Shown here: positions 34,110-45,959 of the stretch, one piece after another
How positions within the stretch are numbered: the first letter of the stretch is position 1
Layout: the number at the start of each line of letters is the position of its first letter
Assembly: GCA_036924085.1 (NCBI GenBank)
Contig: JAVGWX010000019.1
Coordinates: forward strand, 3,498,141 to 3,562,140
Reading direction: 5' to 3'
DNA: 64,000 nt
From: Ariolimax columbianus
Taxonomy: Eukaryota > Mollusca > Gastropoda > Stylommatophora > Arionidae
The notes under the pieces: model-generated
What the model was told of the DNA's origin: nothing
Database searches by the model: none
The model's input: the letters and a program-made list of their open reading frames with translations, nothing else
Position numbers and translations under genes: made by a program

Positions 34110-34960
34110 CAAAAGTAAATACACTCGCGTATATAATTTTACATCTAACGACCTGAGAAATTCTAGAAAATATTTTAGATTATATTTGTGTTATATTCAC
34201 AACTAATGAAGCTACATCCAAAAGCATGTACGTAGAAACAATCGGTGATTCCAGGTCATTCCGCGTGCCATGACAGTGTGCCGTGTTTTTTAGCCAACTG
34301 ATGAGCATGTGTCGGGACTTTCAGGATTTTTTTGGAATGTTACGAGACCTGATTTTTGTTGTTGGCCTTTTTTAAATAAGTTGAAAATCTGCAGATTTAT
34401 TCTCAAATCATAAAACGTGTAACAGAGCCACAAGCAATAGACAAATAGTGCCGACTGTCTCCCTTATATCTCCTTTCAGGGAGTCATCGGAGACATCGCG
34501 ACAGAATGGTTTCATCCAGCATCCATTGACACGTCTGTATGGACATTTCAAATAACTCAATATTCGATGAATTAGTTGCAGTATTAGAATTGACCTGAGC
34601 ATCCTATCAAACACATGGAAGCCATATAGGACAGACTCAGGACAGGGTTACTGTAGACCTCATATCGCGTTTAGAACAGTTGATCAAAAGTGTCGTAAAC
34701 AACTTATATTTTATCAATGGTCCGTGGTACAGAAGAAATATCTATTTGTAGCCCCGAAAGTAAAGTAGGGAGGTCACAGAATAGTGCCCTTTTTAACTGT
34801 TTGGGGTGTGAAACATTCTACGAGACCAGACAACAATTTATTGAATTTGTAAAAATGGGTCCATTATAATGATAGTAGCATCTAGTTTCTACATCAGCAT
34901 GCCATTATCCATGCTGTTAGACGATTTAACATCCATGTTATCTAACACTCTCTAACTCTA
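34110..34960. other. Unassigned sequence
   Basis: AT-rich, with no recognised gene, element or array. Confidence 0.5.
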
Positions 34961-34967
34961 AACCTAG

Positions 34968-35030
34968 CCATAACCCTAACCCTGACCAAAACCCTAACCC
35001 TAACCATAACCCTAACCATAAAACTAACAA
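34968..35030. repeat. Interstitial telomere-like repeat
   Basis: About ten CCCTAA-type hexamers, several diverged (CCATAA, CCTGAC, CCAAAA), matching the metazoan TTAGGG motif on the minus strand. It is short and embedded in other sequence, so it is not a chromosome end. Confidence 0.85.
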
Positions 35031-35269
35031 ACACTCCGCGAAACTGAATAAAACCATCTTTTCTACACTTATTTCTTTGTGTTTTTGATTATTTATTAAG
35101 AAAAAAAATCCATAGACCTGTCCTCCCCTTAACCCGAGATGGAATGTGATGTTACGTACGATGGGAGCCCACGGGACTCTGTCCTGTCCTATTGTTGATA
35201 TTTGAGTAATTTCGCATTCTTCATTTATGTACATTATCTTCCACAATTCCTTTTGAGCGACATTACACT

Positions 35270-35925
35270 CAGGATAATAGCTGCATCTCAGCGACCTAGC
35301 GACAATACACGAACTAGCTACAGTACACTCACAGAAATAGCGACAATACACTCAGTGAACTAGCTACAGTACACGACCTAGCGACAGTATATTCAGTAAA
35401 CTAGCAACAGTCCACTTAACGAACTAGCGACAGTCCATTTAACGAACTAGCGACAGTCCACTTAACGAACTAGCGACAGTCAACTTAACGATCTAGCGAC
35501 AGTTCACTTAACGAACTAGCCACAATCCACTTAACGATCTAGCGAACTAGCGACAGTCCACTTAACGATCTAGCGACAATCCACTTAACGATCTAGCGAA
35601 CTAGCGACAGTTGACTTAACGAACTAGCGACAGTCCACTTAACGAACTAGTGACAGTCCACTTAACGAACTAGCGACAGTCCACTTAACGAACTAGCGAC
35701 AGTCTACTTAACGAACTAGCGACAGTCCACTTTACGAACTAGCGACAGTATACTTAACGAACTAGCGACAGTCCACTTAACGAACTAGCGACAGTCCACT
35801 TAACGAACTAGCGGCAGTCCACTTAACGATCCAGCGAACTAGCGACAGTCCACTTAACGATCTAGCGACAGTCCACTTAAATATCTAGCGACAGTCCACT
35901 TACGAGCTAGTGACAATACATAGCG
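35270..35925. repeat. 24-bp minisatellite
   Basis: About 26 copies with core CTTAACGAACTAGCGACAGT. A compound variant (ATCTAGCGAACTAGCGACAG) recurs near 35.53, 35.60 and 35.83 kb. The left edge at 35.27-35.40 kb is more diverged. Confidence 0.97.
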
Positions 35926-35929
35926 AGAC

Positions 35930-36450
35930 CCTAATAACACAATACAAATGTTATAGTTCCTCGTTAGTTCTCATACGACTCTCTAATCTCCACTTGTTAT
36001 ATTTTATTAGTCATATCAATTCAAAGTATGCACATTTGTTAATATTTTCCTGTCTTTATTCAGTGTCACTCTTACACCTCATCTAACGTCAAACAGAAAC
36101 AGGAAATACCTGGCAGAGTTAATCAATTACAGATTTTAAAAAGTAAAAGACGAAGGACATAAAGTCACAGCGTGTCACATTGTTTGGAAGTTCTGGCTGC
36201 AGTATTTTAAACAAAAATCATCTGAAAAATCGCACTCACATCTGTTTTCTCAAATTGGGGAACACTTTGAGAATTTAGAAATAGTTGAAAGGCAGAGAAT
36301 GAAAATCAACTGAAGAGGAACATTTCATCATAGTTGACTTTGAAGTGGGCTGGTTGATTACCTCACACAAGAAGAGACAAACTATTTGGTGAAGAAGTGT
36401 CAAGATTTGCTGCTGTGAAAATGGGTATAAATCAAATATGGCCAGAAGGA
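35930..36450. other. Unassigned sequence
   Basis: AT-rich, nothing recognised before the target site of the retroposon at 36.46 kb. Confidence 0.5.
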
Positions 36451-36466
36451 AGCGTTTGGCTGGGCT

Positions 36467-36788
36467 TTTTTTTTTTTTTTTGCTTAGATGTTTGCCTCAC
36501 TAGTTTCTACTGGCGGAGGCGCGCAATTTTCCACCCCAGACCGTAGTAAATTGGGCGATATCAGGACGCGTAAACCAGTGCTTGCCAAATGCATGTGTGC
36601 ATCTGTATGTACCTGTGCTAGGTTTGTGCGCCCTCAGAAGCTAGCCTAACCATAGTGCAATGGAAGGGCTTTACCACGAGGGCGCGTGTGAAAGTTGTGC
36701 AAGGGTGTGACTGTAGGACAGAGTCAAATGAAACAGAGTGAGGTAAGAGGGGAGAGAAGGGGAAGAGTGGCCCCCAGGGTGAGCCTCC
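36467..36788 (-). mobile_element. Poly(A)-tailed retroposon with 12-bp target duplication
   Basis: Flanked by the perfect direct repeat TTTGGCTGGGCT at 36455-36466 and 36789-36800. The insert is 322 bp; on the minus strand it starts GGAGGCTCACCCTGGGGGCC and ends in a run of about 17 A. These are the marks of target-primed reverse transcription. I see no A-box/B-box pair and no protein signature, so it may be a SINE of unusual origin, a LINE 3' end or a retrocopied transcript. Confidence 0.85.
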
Positions 36789-36929
36789 TTTGGCTGGGCT
36801 GACTTGGTTCGTCTGCAGGAGATGTCAAAGAGAGATTTTATGTCTCGGGGTAAATGTGAGGGAATAAGTTATGTCTTAAATAGAAGACAACATTCATGTT
36901 GGTATATGTCCCGAGCAGGTTGCAGGTGA

Positions 36930-37055
36930 TGGCGTATTCTGCATACAGCGGTTCTCAAGCATTGAAAGGACATGTTTCTGCATACAGCGGTTCTCAAGCA
37001 ATGAAAGGGCATGTTTCTGCATACAGCGGTTCTCAAGCATTGAAAGGGCATGTTT
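36930..37055. repeat. 38-bp tandem repeat
   Basis: Three near-identical copies containing TCTGCATACAGCGGTTCTCA and AGCATTGAAAGGGCATGT. Confidence 0.95.
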
Positions 37056-37059
37056 TTGC

Positions 37060-37960
37060 TGTCCTTCTTTTGAGTTGAGATTTCAAGGAATGAATGTCGT
37101 CAACACGGCATACACCAATACACTGAATCTGAAATGGGAAGACGATATTGGTGTGTGTGCATACTGATGGAGATGCAACAATTGTGGATCATAATGCAGG
37201 CCTTTAGCTTCGGCAAAAAGCAAAATCCAAAAGTGACACTTACCAACTGCATGATTTATCGTCAATTATTGCTCGTGATGCAGTTGGAATGTGGCTTGGC
37301 TTTGTTCGCTCTCAATCTACCGCTACCAAAGCCTGACACGAGCCTAAGTAGCAGAATGTAGTCCAGAGAACATAAAGCATTGTGTCGTAGTTTACAGCTT
37401 GACTACGATATTTGCGCCTTTCGGTCAAACACATCCGACTTCAGCAAGCATTTTTTAGAGTACCGGGTTGAAATATGATCGGAAACATTTGAGAGCATGT
37501 CATTTCCGTCACCAGTAAGGTTATCATTGTTATTACAGGCCATGAACGAGGCAGTTGCCTGATTTATCTGAGGGTGGAGTCTCTGGCTGTTTTGGTCTCC
37601 TTTTTAATTCTGAAGCGAGATGTCGTTCATGTTAAGGTCAGGATGTCCAGAATCGAACACACGACTCTCAGAACTGAACTAGAAATATTTCTGGGCTATC
37701 AAACATGTAGATAGAGATAAGTTCAGAACCTCCACTTGGCTTGAAGATCTGACACATTAGCGGATATTATTGAGGGTGTTAGTTTATTGAACAAGGAGTT
37801 TGGAAGGGGAAACACCAATGTCATTCTAAATAGAGAAACTATTTCAGGATTTGCAATGAAAGCTTTTGTAGTGGAGCCAAACAGTGCAGCCAAACAGTTC
37901 AGTCAAACAAAACTGTGTTTCAAAGACTAAGATAGCTTTGGGAAGATTGGGAACATTTTG
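37060..37960. other. Unassigned sequence with a SINE fragment
   Basis: No gene recognised. At about 37405-37465 the block TTTGCGCCTTTCGG followed by CATCCGACTTCAGCAAGCAT matches the body of the SINE at 20.05-20.10 kb in the same orientation, so it is a diverged fragment of that family. Confidence 0.55.
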
Positions 37961-37969
37961 AGCTGAAAG

Positions 37970-38375
37970 CCGTTTGGAATGTGAAGTTCTGATTCTGTGG
38001 GCCGTCTAGGAGTTTGAAGATCTGAATCTATGGGCCGTCGAGGAGTGTAAAGATCTGAATCTATGGGCCGTCTAGGAGTGTGAAGTTCTGAATCTATGGC
38101 CGTCTAGGAGTGTGAAGTTCTGAATCTATGGGCCGTCTAGGAGTGAAGTTCTGAATCTATGGCCGTCTAGGAGTGTAAAGATCTGAATCTATGGGCCGTC
38201 TAGGAGTGTGAAGTTCTGAATCTATGGCCGTCTAGGAGTGTGAAGTTCTGAATCTATGGGCCGTCTAGGAGTGAAGTTCTGAATCTATGGCCGTCTAGGA
38301 GTGTGAAGATCTGAATCTATGGGCCGTCTAGGAGTGTGAAGTTCTGAATCTATGGCCGTCTAGGAGTGTGAAGAT
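37970..38375. repeat. 33-bp minisatellite
   Basis: About 13 copies with GAATCTATGGGCCGTCTAGG and AGTGTGAAGTTCT; many copies drop one G of GGGCC or the TGT, so spacing varies from 29 to 33 bp. Confidence 0.96.
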
Positions 38376-38379
38376 CTCA

Positions 38380-39110
38380 ATCCACAAGCTGCCTGCTGGG
38401 TCATTAATCCTGTCACTTTGCTAACGTATCATAAGAGAATGAAGTGATTGACAGAAGAACTACTTGAAATTCTCTACTATAGAGAAAAACGCATTGACTT
38501 TCAGAACAAAACAGATCGCTTATTTTCGTTTCTGTCAAAAACTGCAATGTCTTTTAAAAGGTCGCACTTGTTCGTGAGTAAAATGCTGATAACTTTGTGA
38601 ACTAGCTGAATTTGTGATCAAAGATTACATTTCCTTATTAACTTGAGAACAAAATACGGAAATTGTTTGGATACCGAATACAACTTCCAATTTATTCTGA
38701 TATCGATCAACCCTGGTATTGTTTCATAAACTAACATAAACATCATCACATTTCCGAAACCTGAAGTGTAAATGTTTTGAATGAAATCCTTCAGAACTGA
38801 TATATTGTTCTTTGTTTTATGTGTGTCCTGTTTTTATTAATTCATGTGTGACGTGTACAGTTATTATTTATTCTTTTCTTTGAGATCAATTATTCTTCAT
38901 TTTAAGAGCAATTAGCTTGTTTTTGTATGCTTTGTAATTGGGGATCAATATCAATTAACTGAAATCGATTTTGGCTAATACACCAAAACGTTGCCTGATC
39001 CCTGATTTAGATCGACAATTGTTTTATTGTTTGATAAACAATGTCCATTATTCTGGTCTAATATTTGGTATTTCCTATCAGCCATTGAAATCTATGATCT
39101 GTAGAAGTGA
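38380..39110. other. AT-rich unassigned sequence
   Basis: No feature recognised. Confidence 0.5.
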
Positions 39111-39119
39111 AGAAAACAA

Positions 39120-39395
39120 GCCCACATCAGCTAAAACAGACCTCCAGAGAATGATATTGGTGTTGTTGAAAACACGGCCCACATCAACTAAAACAGGCCT
39201 CTAGATATTGGTGCTGCTGTTTAATGCACACACCAGCTAAAACAGGCCTCTAGATATTGGTGCTGCTGTTTAATGCCCACACCAGCTAAAACAGGTCTCC
39301 AGAGAATGATATTGGGGCTGCTGTTTAATGCCCACACCAGCTAAAACAGGTCTCCAGAGAATGGTATTGGGGCTGCTGTGTATTGCCCACGATGA
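39120..39395. repeat. ~48-bp minisatellite
   Basis: Five or six copies with CACACCAGCTAAAACAGGCC and GCTGCTGTTTAATGCC. The second block resembles the left end of the inserted repeat at 40171. Confidence 0.92.
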
Positions 39396-39550
39396 GTGTG
39401 TTTAGTCCTTCTTGCACAATGAGATAAGGCGTTCTCACGAGCTGCTGCAGCAGCTGCCCTGAAACTCCGAGCATGCTGATGACGGTGGACCGATGTCGTT
39501 CATAACCTTCTGCTATGTTTGGCTTCACCTAAGTATCGCGTATTACTACG
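39373..39550. mobile_element. Partial copy of the 348-bp dispersed repeat
   Basis: GCTGTGTATTGCCCACGATG followed downstream by CGAGCATGCTGATGACGGTG and TATTACTACGGAGATTGGA parallels the copy at 40171-40518 in the same order with many differences. It adjoins the 48-bp array. Confidence 0.5.
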
Positions 39551-39839
39551 GAGATTGGACAATGACATAAAACTAATAAATAAATACACTTATGAAGTAG
39601 TATAAAAATATTGAATAATAGCCCTGAAACCGTACGCACATTGATCTGAGATCAGTCCAAAGGTATGCAGTTGCTGATAGACCATTACTGCGCCATTAAA
39701 CTGAATGTAAATTAAATGATTGGTCAGATTTCAGCAATTTACAACTAACAAACATTAATCACCCCGCTTTGCTAACGAGAAAGTGAGTCGGGTAGGCTCA
39801 GACAATGAAGAGATTAGACGAACGGTTAATTGTCGTGAA

Positions 39840-40600
39840 AAGATCAGACATACACATGTCCTGAAGAAATCAGGCAGACACATGTCGTGAAGAGATGAGA
39901 CAGGTAGATACATGTCCTGAAGAGAAGAGACAAGCAAGCACATGTCCTGAAGAGATCATACAGACAGAGACGTGTCTTGAAAATATCAGACAGGCACGTG
40001 TGCTTAAGAGACAAGACGTGCAGATACATATCATGAAGAGATCAGACAGGCAGGCACGTGTTCTGAAGAGATGAGACAGGCGGGTACAGTTCCTGAGAGA
40101 ACAGTCAGACAGATACATGTCCTGAAGATATCAATCAGACAGACACGTGTCCTGAAGAGATCAGACAGGTTGCTGTTTCAAATGCCCACAATGAGTAGGC
40201 TTACTGTTTTGTGCGCCATTAAAAGGCTGCTAATTAGCGAGTTGCAGTAGCGTTCCTCTCATCCAGAGCGTGCTGATGATTATGGGCCGGGGTTCTCTAG
40301 TCGTTTGTACAATGCTTGATTGCATCTGCGTGTCTCTCACTACTACGTGGATCACTTGGACCACTCACCCCGTTAGCCAGGTGCCACGAAAACAGCCTGA
40401 TTTCAGGGAGGGCTACAAGGTAGCCGAGTTGAGGGTCTTGGACAGTATATTTTGCCTGACCCTGACTAACATGTCTGATCAGTATGATGTGCCTGACCAG
40501 ACGTTAGTCTTCCTCCACAGATCAGACAGGTAGACAGACGTCGTGAGTAGATGAGACATGCACATGTCGTGAAGAGATAAGACCGGCAGACATACATATT
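39840..40600. repeat. ~30-bp minisatellite split by an insertion
   Basis: About eleven diverged units with CATGTCCTGAAGAGATCAGA and CAGGCAGACA up to 40170, resuming at 40519 for about three more. A repeat of 348 bp sits between. Confidence 0.92.
40171..40518. mobile_element. Unclassified 348-bp inserted repeat
   Basis: It interrupts the ~30-bp array and is flanked by AGATCAGACAGGT at 40158-40170 and 40519-40531. Because that sequence is also part of the array unit, the 13-bp match could be host repeat rather than a duplication. Its central part (GCGTGCTGATGATTATGGGC, CTCACTACTACGTGGAT) recurs at 49.42-49.58 kb and, weaker, at 39.4-39.55 kb. No ORF, poly(A), inverted termini or tRNA boxes were seen. 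Confidence 0.6.
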
Positions 40601-40609
40601 TCGTGAAGA

Positions 40610-41255
40610 GAAAGATAGGAGAGACAGAGAGAGATAGAGATAGAGTGAGTGAATGAAAGAGAGAAAAAAGAGAGCGAGAGAGACGTGTGTATATACAGAG
40701 GTATAAAGTAGAGAATGAAAAATCAGAAGTCTCTTAACTTTCAAGTAATCGATTGATCCCGTCATGCAATCAGCGCGAGCAATTACGATATAAAACATTG
40801 TCACGTGTCATTCATTACCAGGACATTTTTTGTACATTAATATTACAATATGTTTTGATTGCCTAATGCATTTGTCGTTATATATTTTTTTTTATCTCTT
40901 TATCATTTTCTGAAGTTGCTATTTGCGTTCTGTCATGTCTCTGCTGAGATGTTTGTGTGACACGTCGATAGAAGCGTGAATCTCAAGGCTATAGACTAAT
41001 TAGTTAGCAGAGACCAACCTTTGCATGCTGACACTCTAACAGTAAAATTAGCTATTTCCAGATTCTAGGAGTTGACATCAAACATGGATCGACGGAGAAG
41101 AGAGAATCAACAACGAAAATTGAGCAATAGTGTGACCTCAAGCAAGCTAGAGGATCAATCATAATCCCTTCAATTTGCCATTTTTTAAAAGAGAAAGAAG
41201 CACGCACGGATCTGCCGGACATGCAGACATTTCGATTTGGTATAACACTGTATAA
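40610..41255. other. Unassigned sequence
   Basis: A small GA-rich patch at 40.61-40.69 kb; otherwise nothing recognised. Confidence 0.5.
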
Positions 41256-41267
41256 TAGTACCGGTAG

Positions 41268-41576
41268 ACGATGCCTATTACCAGTTGAACAGAAGAGAGC
41301 AGGTCGTGGTCTTCAGACTTCGCACTGGCCACAATAGACTGAGGTACCACCTATTCAACAAATTGAAGATAGGTGGCACTGACGAATGCCCGTGTGGTAC
41401 CGGAAAAATGACCGCTGAGCATCTGCTGCAGAGCTGCCTGACATACGAGGATCAGAGAGAGCAGATGTGGCCATCATCAGTGGCAACACTAGACAAGCTC
41501 TATGGCAGTGGCGACAGCCTCAGGATGACCGCTGCTTTTTTCGAGAAAAAAAATGGTTACTGTCTGACTGCGTACG

Positions 41577-41604
<28 letters not shown>
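41268..41604 (+). mobile_element. 5'-truncated LINE copy with 11-bp target duplication
   Basis: This is the last ~340 bp of the LINE family whose long copy lies at 60350-63743; the two are roughly 93% identical by eye. It encodes REQVVVFRLRTGHNRLRYHL and the Cys/His tail CPCGTGKMTAEHLLQSC. It ends in about nine GAA triplets, the family's 3' tail. AGTACCGGTAG occurs at 41257-41267 and 41605-41615, a clean target-site duplication. A length change in an A-run puts the original stop out of frame. Confidence 0.95.
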
Positions 41605-41608
<4 letters not shown>

Positions 41609-41609
41609 C

Positions 41610-41945
41610 CGGTAGTCCATGCAATACCTGATATATCACGGAAACACACCTGTCCACCCGACCTACATCTATTGTGAATGTGGTTTGCACTAAGAACGTG
41701 ATATGACAGCCAACAAGGAAGAAACTTATTACCGGCTTGAACAACCCCACCGGTTGTGGGTTGAAAAGAGGATATGTCGATCAGTCAGATATGAGCTATT
41801 AATAGCTTTTCCGACGTCACATAGAAACCTGTCAAGTGGGGATAGCATTGCAAGTAGTATCTTTTCTTAGAACATCGACCAATGGCAGGGTGGGGTCAGC
41901 AGCAAACTCGAGCTTTGGCGTCTCGTTAAGGAAAGAAACGAACTG
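41610..41945. other. Unassigned sequence
   Basis: Nothing recognised between the LINE copy and the 88-bp repeats. Confidence 0.5.
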
Positions 41946-41948
41946 GCT

Positions 41949-42200
41949 CCACTTCTTAGGTCAATGGGCATTGACTGGTGGGGTGGAGTATGCCTATCAC
42001 GTTTGGTGGAGTGTATATGAGCAATAACACACTACATCCACTTCTTAGGTCATTGTTCAATAACTGGTGGTGTGGTCGGGTTCTATCACGCTTGGTGGAG
42101 TGTATATCCACAATAAACACTACTACCACTTTTTAAGTGATTGGTCAATGACTGCGGTGTGCCGGGTTCTATCACTCCTGGAGCATGTTCTCGCCACGTC
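41949..42200. repeat. 88-89-bp tandem repeat
   Basis: Nearly three copies; CCACTTCTTAGGTCA recurs at 41949, 42038 and (diverged) 42126. Each unit contains TTGGTGGAGTGTATAT. Confidence 0.9.
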
Positions 42201-42249
42201 ATTGGTCCGAAGCTAACCTTTGTGAAGTGCGGCAGCTGCGGTTCCCCAC

Positions 42250-42660
42250 TCACCTGTTGGGGCACCTGTTGTGGCACGTTTTGCCGCACCTGTTGGGGCA
42301 CCTGTTGTGGCACCTGTTGGAGCACCTGTTGTGGCACCTGTTGCGGCACCTGTTGGGGCACCTGTTGGGGCACCTTGCGGCAGCTGTTGGGGCACCTGTT
42401 GGGGCACCTTGCGGCAGCTGTTGGGGCACCTGTTGTGGTACCTGTTGGGGCACCTGTTGTGGCACCTGTTGGGGCACCTGTTGTGGCACCTGTTGTGGCA
42501 CCTGTTGAGGCACCTGTTGGGGCACCTGTTGTGGTACCTGTTGGGGCACCTGTTGTGGTACCTGTTGGGGCACCTTGCGGCAGCTGTTGGGGCACCTGTT
42601 TTGTACCTGTTGGGGCACCTGTTGTGGCACCTGTTGTGGCACCTGTTGCGACACCTGTTG
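42250..42660. repeat. 12-bp minisatellite
   Basis: About 33 copies of CACCTGTTGGGG or CACCTGTTGTGG, interrupted by a recurring CACCTTGCGGCAGCTGTTGG segment. All six frames stay open over much of it because 12 is divisible by three; these frames are not genes. Confidence 0.97.
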
Positions 42661-42859
42661 TTCTGCGCCACGTTGTCTTGGGTCAGCCTCTCTTTCAACT
42701 CTTCTCTGGGGTCGATGGCATACCTGTTCTGGATGTAGTGTTACCTTGCCGACTTTGGTCATACCTCGACCCAGTGTCGACATGCTATGCTCGAATTGAT
42801 CTCCCCTTGATTGATGTTAAGTATCAGAAGACCTGTATCTGACAGGATTGTCGACTGGA

Positions 42860-43170
42860 TAAGACATAATAAGCCTGCATAAGACAGCAACAAATTGGAT
42901 AATATAGAATACGATAAGATATGATATGTTTTGCTAAGATATGATAAAGTTGGATAATATAAAATAAGCTTGGATAAGGTAGGACAATATTGTATAAGAT
43001 ATGGTATGATTAGGCAAGATAAGATAGGATACGATTGAAAATTATAACATAATATTGGAACTGATAGGATAAGATTGGGATTTATATAATACGATTTGAA
43101 ATGATAGGAACAGATTGGAAATGATATGATATGATTCGAAATGATAGAATACGATTGAAAATTATAAGAT
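42860..43170. repeat. AT-rich degenerate repeat (GATAAGAT-type)
   Basis: Loose tandem copies of GATAAGATATGATA and GATTGGATAATATA with no fixed period. Confidence 0.75.
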
Positions 43171-43394
43171 TAATACTTGAAAGAACGTTTAGGTAGCAAC
43201 ATGACTGACTGCTCGCTATTTGCAGCAAAGATGCCGGGCTCTATACGCTATCAACAATCTTCCGTCTACCCAGCTGTAAATGATGACCATTCTTTAATAA
43301 AGAAAATGCAATGAGTAAGTGACCCTTTCCCATCTCTCCCCCTTAACAAAAAACGTTAATGTAGAATACAAGAAGTTGGGTAATACGTCATCCC

Positions 43395-44460
43395 TGATAA
43401 CATTGACTGGTCTGATATCACTGATAACACTGACTGGTCTGATATCACTGATAACAATGACTGGTCTGATATCACTGATAACACTGACTGGTCTGATATC
43501 ACTGATAACAATGACTGGTCTGATTTCACTGATAACACTGACTGGTCTGGAACTATCCATGATAACACTGACTGGTCTGATACTATCACTGATAACTGAC
43601 TGGTTTGGTACTATCACTGATAACTGACTGGTCTGGTATTATCACTGATAACTGACTGGTCTGGTACTATCACTGATAACTGACTGGTCTGGTACTATCA
43701 CTGATTACACTGACTGGTATGATACTATCACTGATAACACTGACTGGTCTGATACTATCACTGATAACTGACTGGTCTGGTACTATCACTGATAACTGAC
43801 TGGTCTGGTACTATCACTGATAACACTGACTGGTCTGATACTATCACTGATAACACTTACTGGTCTGATACTATCACTGATAACTGACTGGTCTAGTACT
43901 ATCACTGATAACACTGACTGGTCTGATACTATCCCTGATAACTGACTGGTCTGGTACTATCACTGATAACACTGACTGGTCTGGTACTATCACTAATAAC
44001 ACTGACTGTTCTGGTACTATCACTGATAACACTGACTGGTCTGATACTATCACTGATAACTGACTGGGCTGATACTGTCACTGATAACACTGACTGGTCT
44101 GGTAATATCACTGATAACTAACTGGTCTGGTGATATCACTGATAACTGACTGGTCTGGTACTATCACTGATAACACTGACTGATCTGGTACTATCACTGA
44201 TAACTGACTGGTCTGGTACTATCACTGATAACACTGACTGGTCTGGTACTATCACTGATAACACTGACTGGTCTGATACTATCACTGATAACTGACTGGT
44301 CTGGTACTATCACTGATAACTGACTGATCTGGTACTATCACTGATAACACTGACTGTTTTTTTACTATCACTGATAACACTGACTGCTCCTTTACTTTCC
44401 CTGAAAACACTAACTGGTCTGATACTATCCCTGATACCACTGACTGGTCTGGTATTATCC
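43395..44460. repeat. 27-30-bp minisatellite, about 1 kb
   Basis: About 37 copies with core CTGACTGGTCTGATACTATC and ACTGATAAC, the ACACTG segment being present or absent to give the two unit lengths. The right end is degenerate. Confidence 0.97.
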
Positions 44461-44464
44461 TTAC

Positions 44465-45420
44465 CTTTCAACAATGTGATGGTCGCAGTAAGTGGTCAGC
44501 TGGAGACATTGTTGTTGTCAGGTCAAGCGCGAGCCTCACAGGAAACTGAAACGCCAAGCTGTGGGTGATATAATCCAACACGATGTAAGCGTTCTCTGGT
44601 CCCAATGGAGGTGAGATCAGCGGCTGTTCCTGTCGGAGACAGACGATGAGCACATGAAAGAACCCCTGGCAATTTAAAATCAAACAGAGTAGGCTATTAG
44701 CCGCTGTCTGGGCAGCAATTTTTACTTAATAGAGGCGGACATGAAGGACAACCACATACATCATGTCGATCGCTGAAAGACACAATGGACTAATCACATG
44801 TTTGTCTGCACACTCGATTGTAGAAATATGCAGAAGGGCATCCCCACCCCTTGGGATAGGCATAGATCGACAAACAGAGAAGAAGAGAGGAACAGGCCAG
44901 TGTCACTGGGAAACGATAATGAAAAATTAAGGAGCGAGATAGAAATGTAGAAAAATGTCAAGCCTGACATTTATGGAGAAGGATGCAAATAAACAGTTTT
45001 GCCATAATGAGAATGTCTTCAAATCTGCTCGTCGCGTGAGCCCATAATTACATACATTAGACTTCCAAAGCAGGAAGTTAATTCAGAAAAAAAACGATGG
45101 ATTGATAATGTGAAGTGAGGATATACAACAGGGATATATGTTTAAGAAATCAGCGACCACACAGATGGACAAGACATTTTTTTAAAAGCTGCACCTCTCA
45201 ACGTCATGTAACACCACAATTGGAGAAAGATTTGGAGATACTTAGGCGAAAGATGTGCAAGTATTGTATTACCTGTGATAGAGATACCATTTCAAGAAAT
45301 AACGCTTAAAGAAGCCTGTTTGAACCTATAGATCTTCATGAAACAGTGACATAATTGTCACGTCTCGTGACACAGGATGTCCACGCTCGTGACGTCGTAG
45401 GCTGGTCGGTATGTGGCGCC
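44465..45420. other. Unassigned sequence
   Basis: Short frames only (71 codons minus at 44468-44683; 64 codons plus at 45115-45309), neither recognisable. Confidence 0.45.
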
Positions 45421-45424
45421 ACTA

Positions 45425-45655
45425 CATCAATGTAAATGTGATGGTATGTGATGTGTTGGATGATGTTATGTGATGTGTTGGTTGATGGTATGTGATGTGT
45501 TGGTTGATGGTATGTGATGTGTTGGATGATGTTATGTGATGTGTTGGTTAATGTTATGTGATGTGTTGGTTGATGTTATGTGATGTGTTGGTTGATGTTA
45601 TGTGATGTGTTGGTTGATGTTATGTGATGTGTTGGTTATGCGATGTGTTGGTTGA
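45425..45655. repeat. 22-bp minisatellite
   Basis: About ten copies with core TTATGTGATGTGTTGGTTGA. Confidence 0.96.
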
Positions 45656-45959
45656 TGTATTTCAATTTTATGTACAGCTTAACAATGACTTGACACTGTT
45701 GCACAAACAGATATGCAACTCATATGTCAAATGATTTGACAAGAAATTAGAGCCCAATTCACATCAAGAACTGATCTGTTCGTGTCCACAAGTGCCAGTT
45801 ATGTTGTGTTTGTTTAAACTGTTATTATTATATTCAATCCTGATTTCGAAAAAAACTATTCCTGGCTGCACGCGAGAATATGTCAGTCAATGAACTGGCA
45901 ACATAGACGAGAGATGTCTCACTCGATGCAGCACCAGATCTGATTCATAGAAACATAGA

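Noticed and set aside
34968..35030. Chromosome end
   Set aside because: Only about 60 bp of degenerate telomere motif, with tens of kilobases of sequence on both sides.
37134..37361. 75-codon frame beside the 38-bp repeats
   Set aside because: No recognisable motif, and no support from neighbouring frames.
42086..42842. Long frames on both strands (QQVP, TGAP, Cys-rich patterns)
   Set aside because: The 12-bp unit keeps all six frames open; composition follows the DNA repeat.
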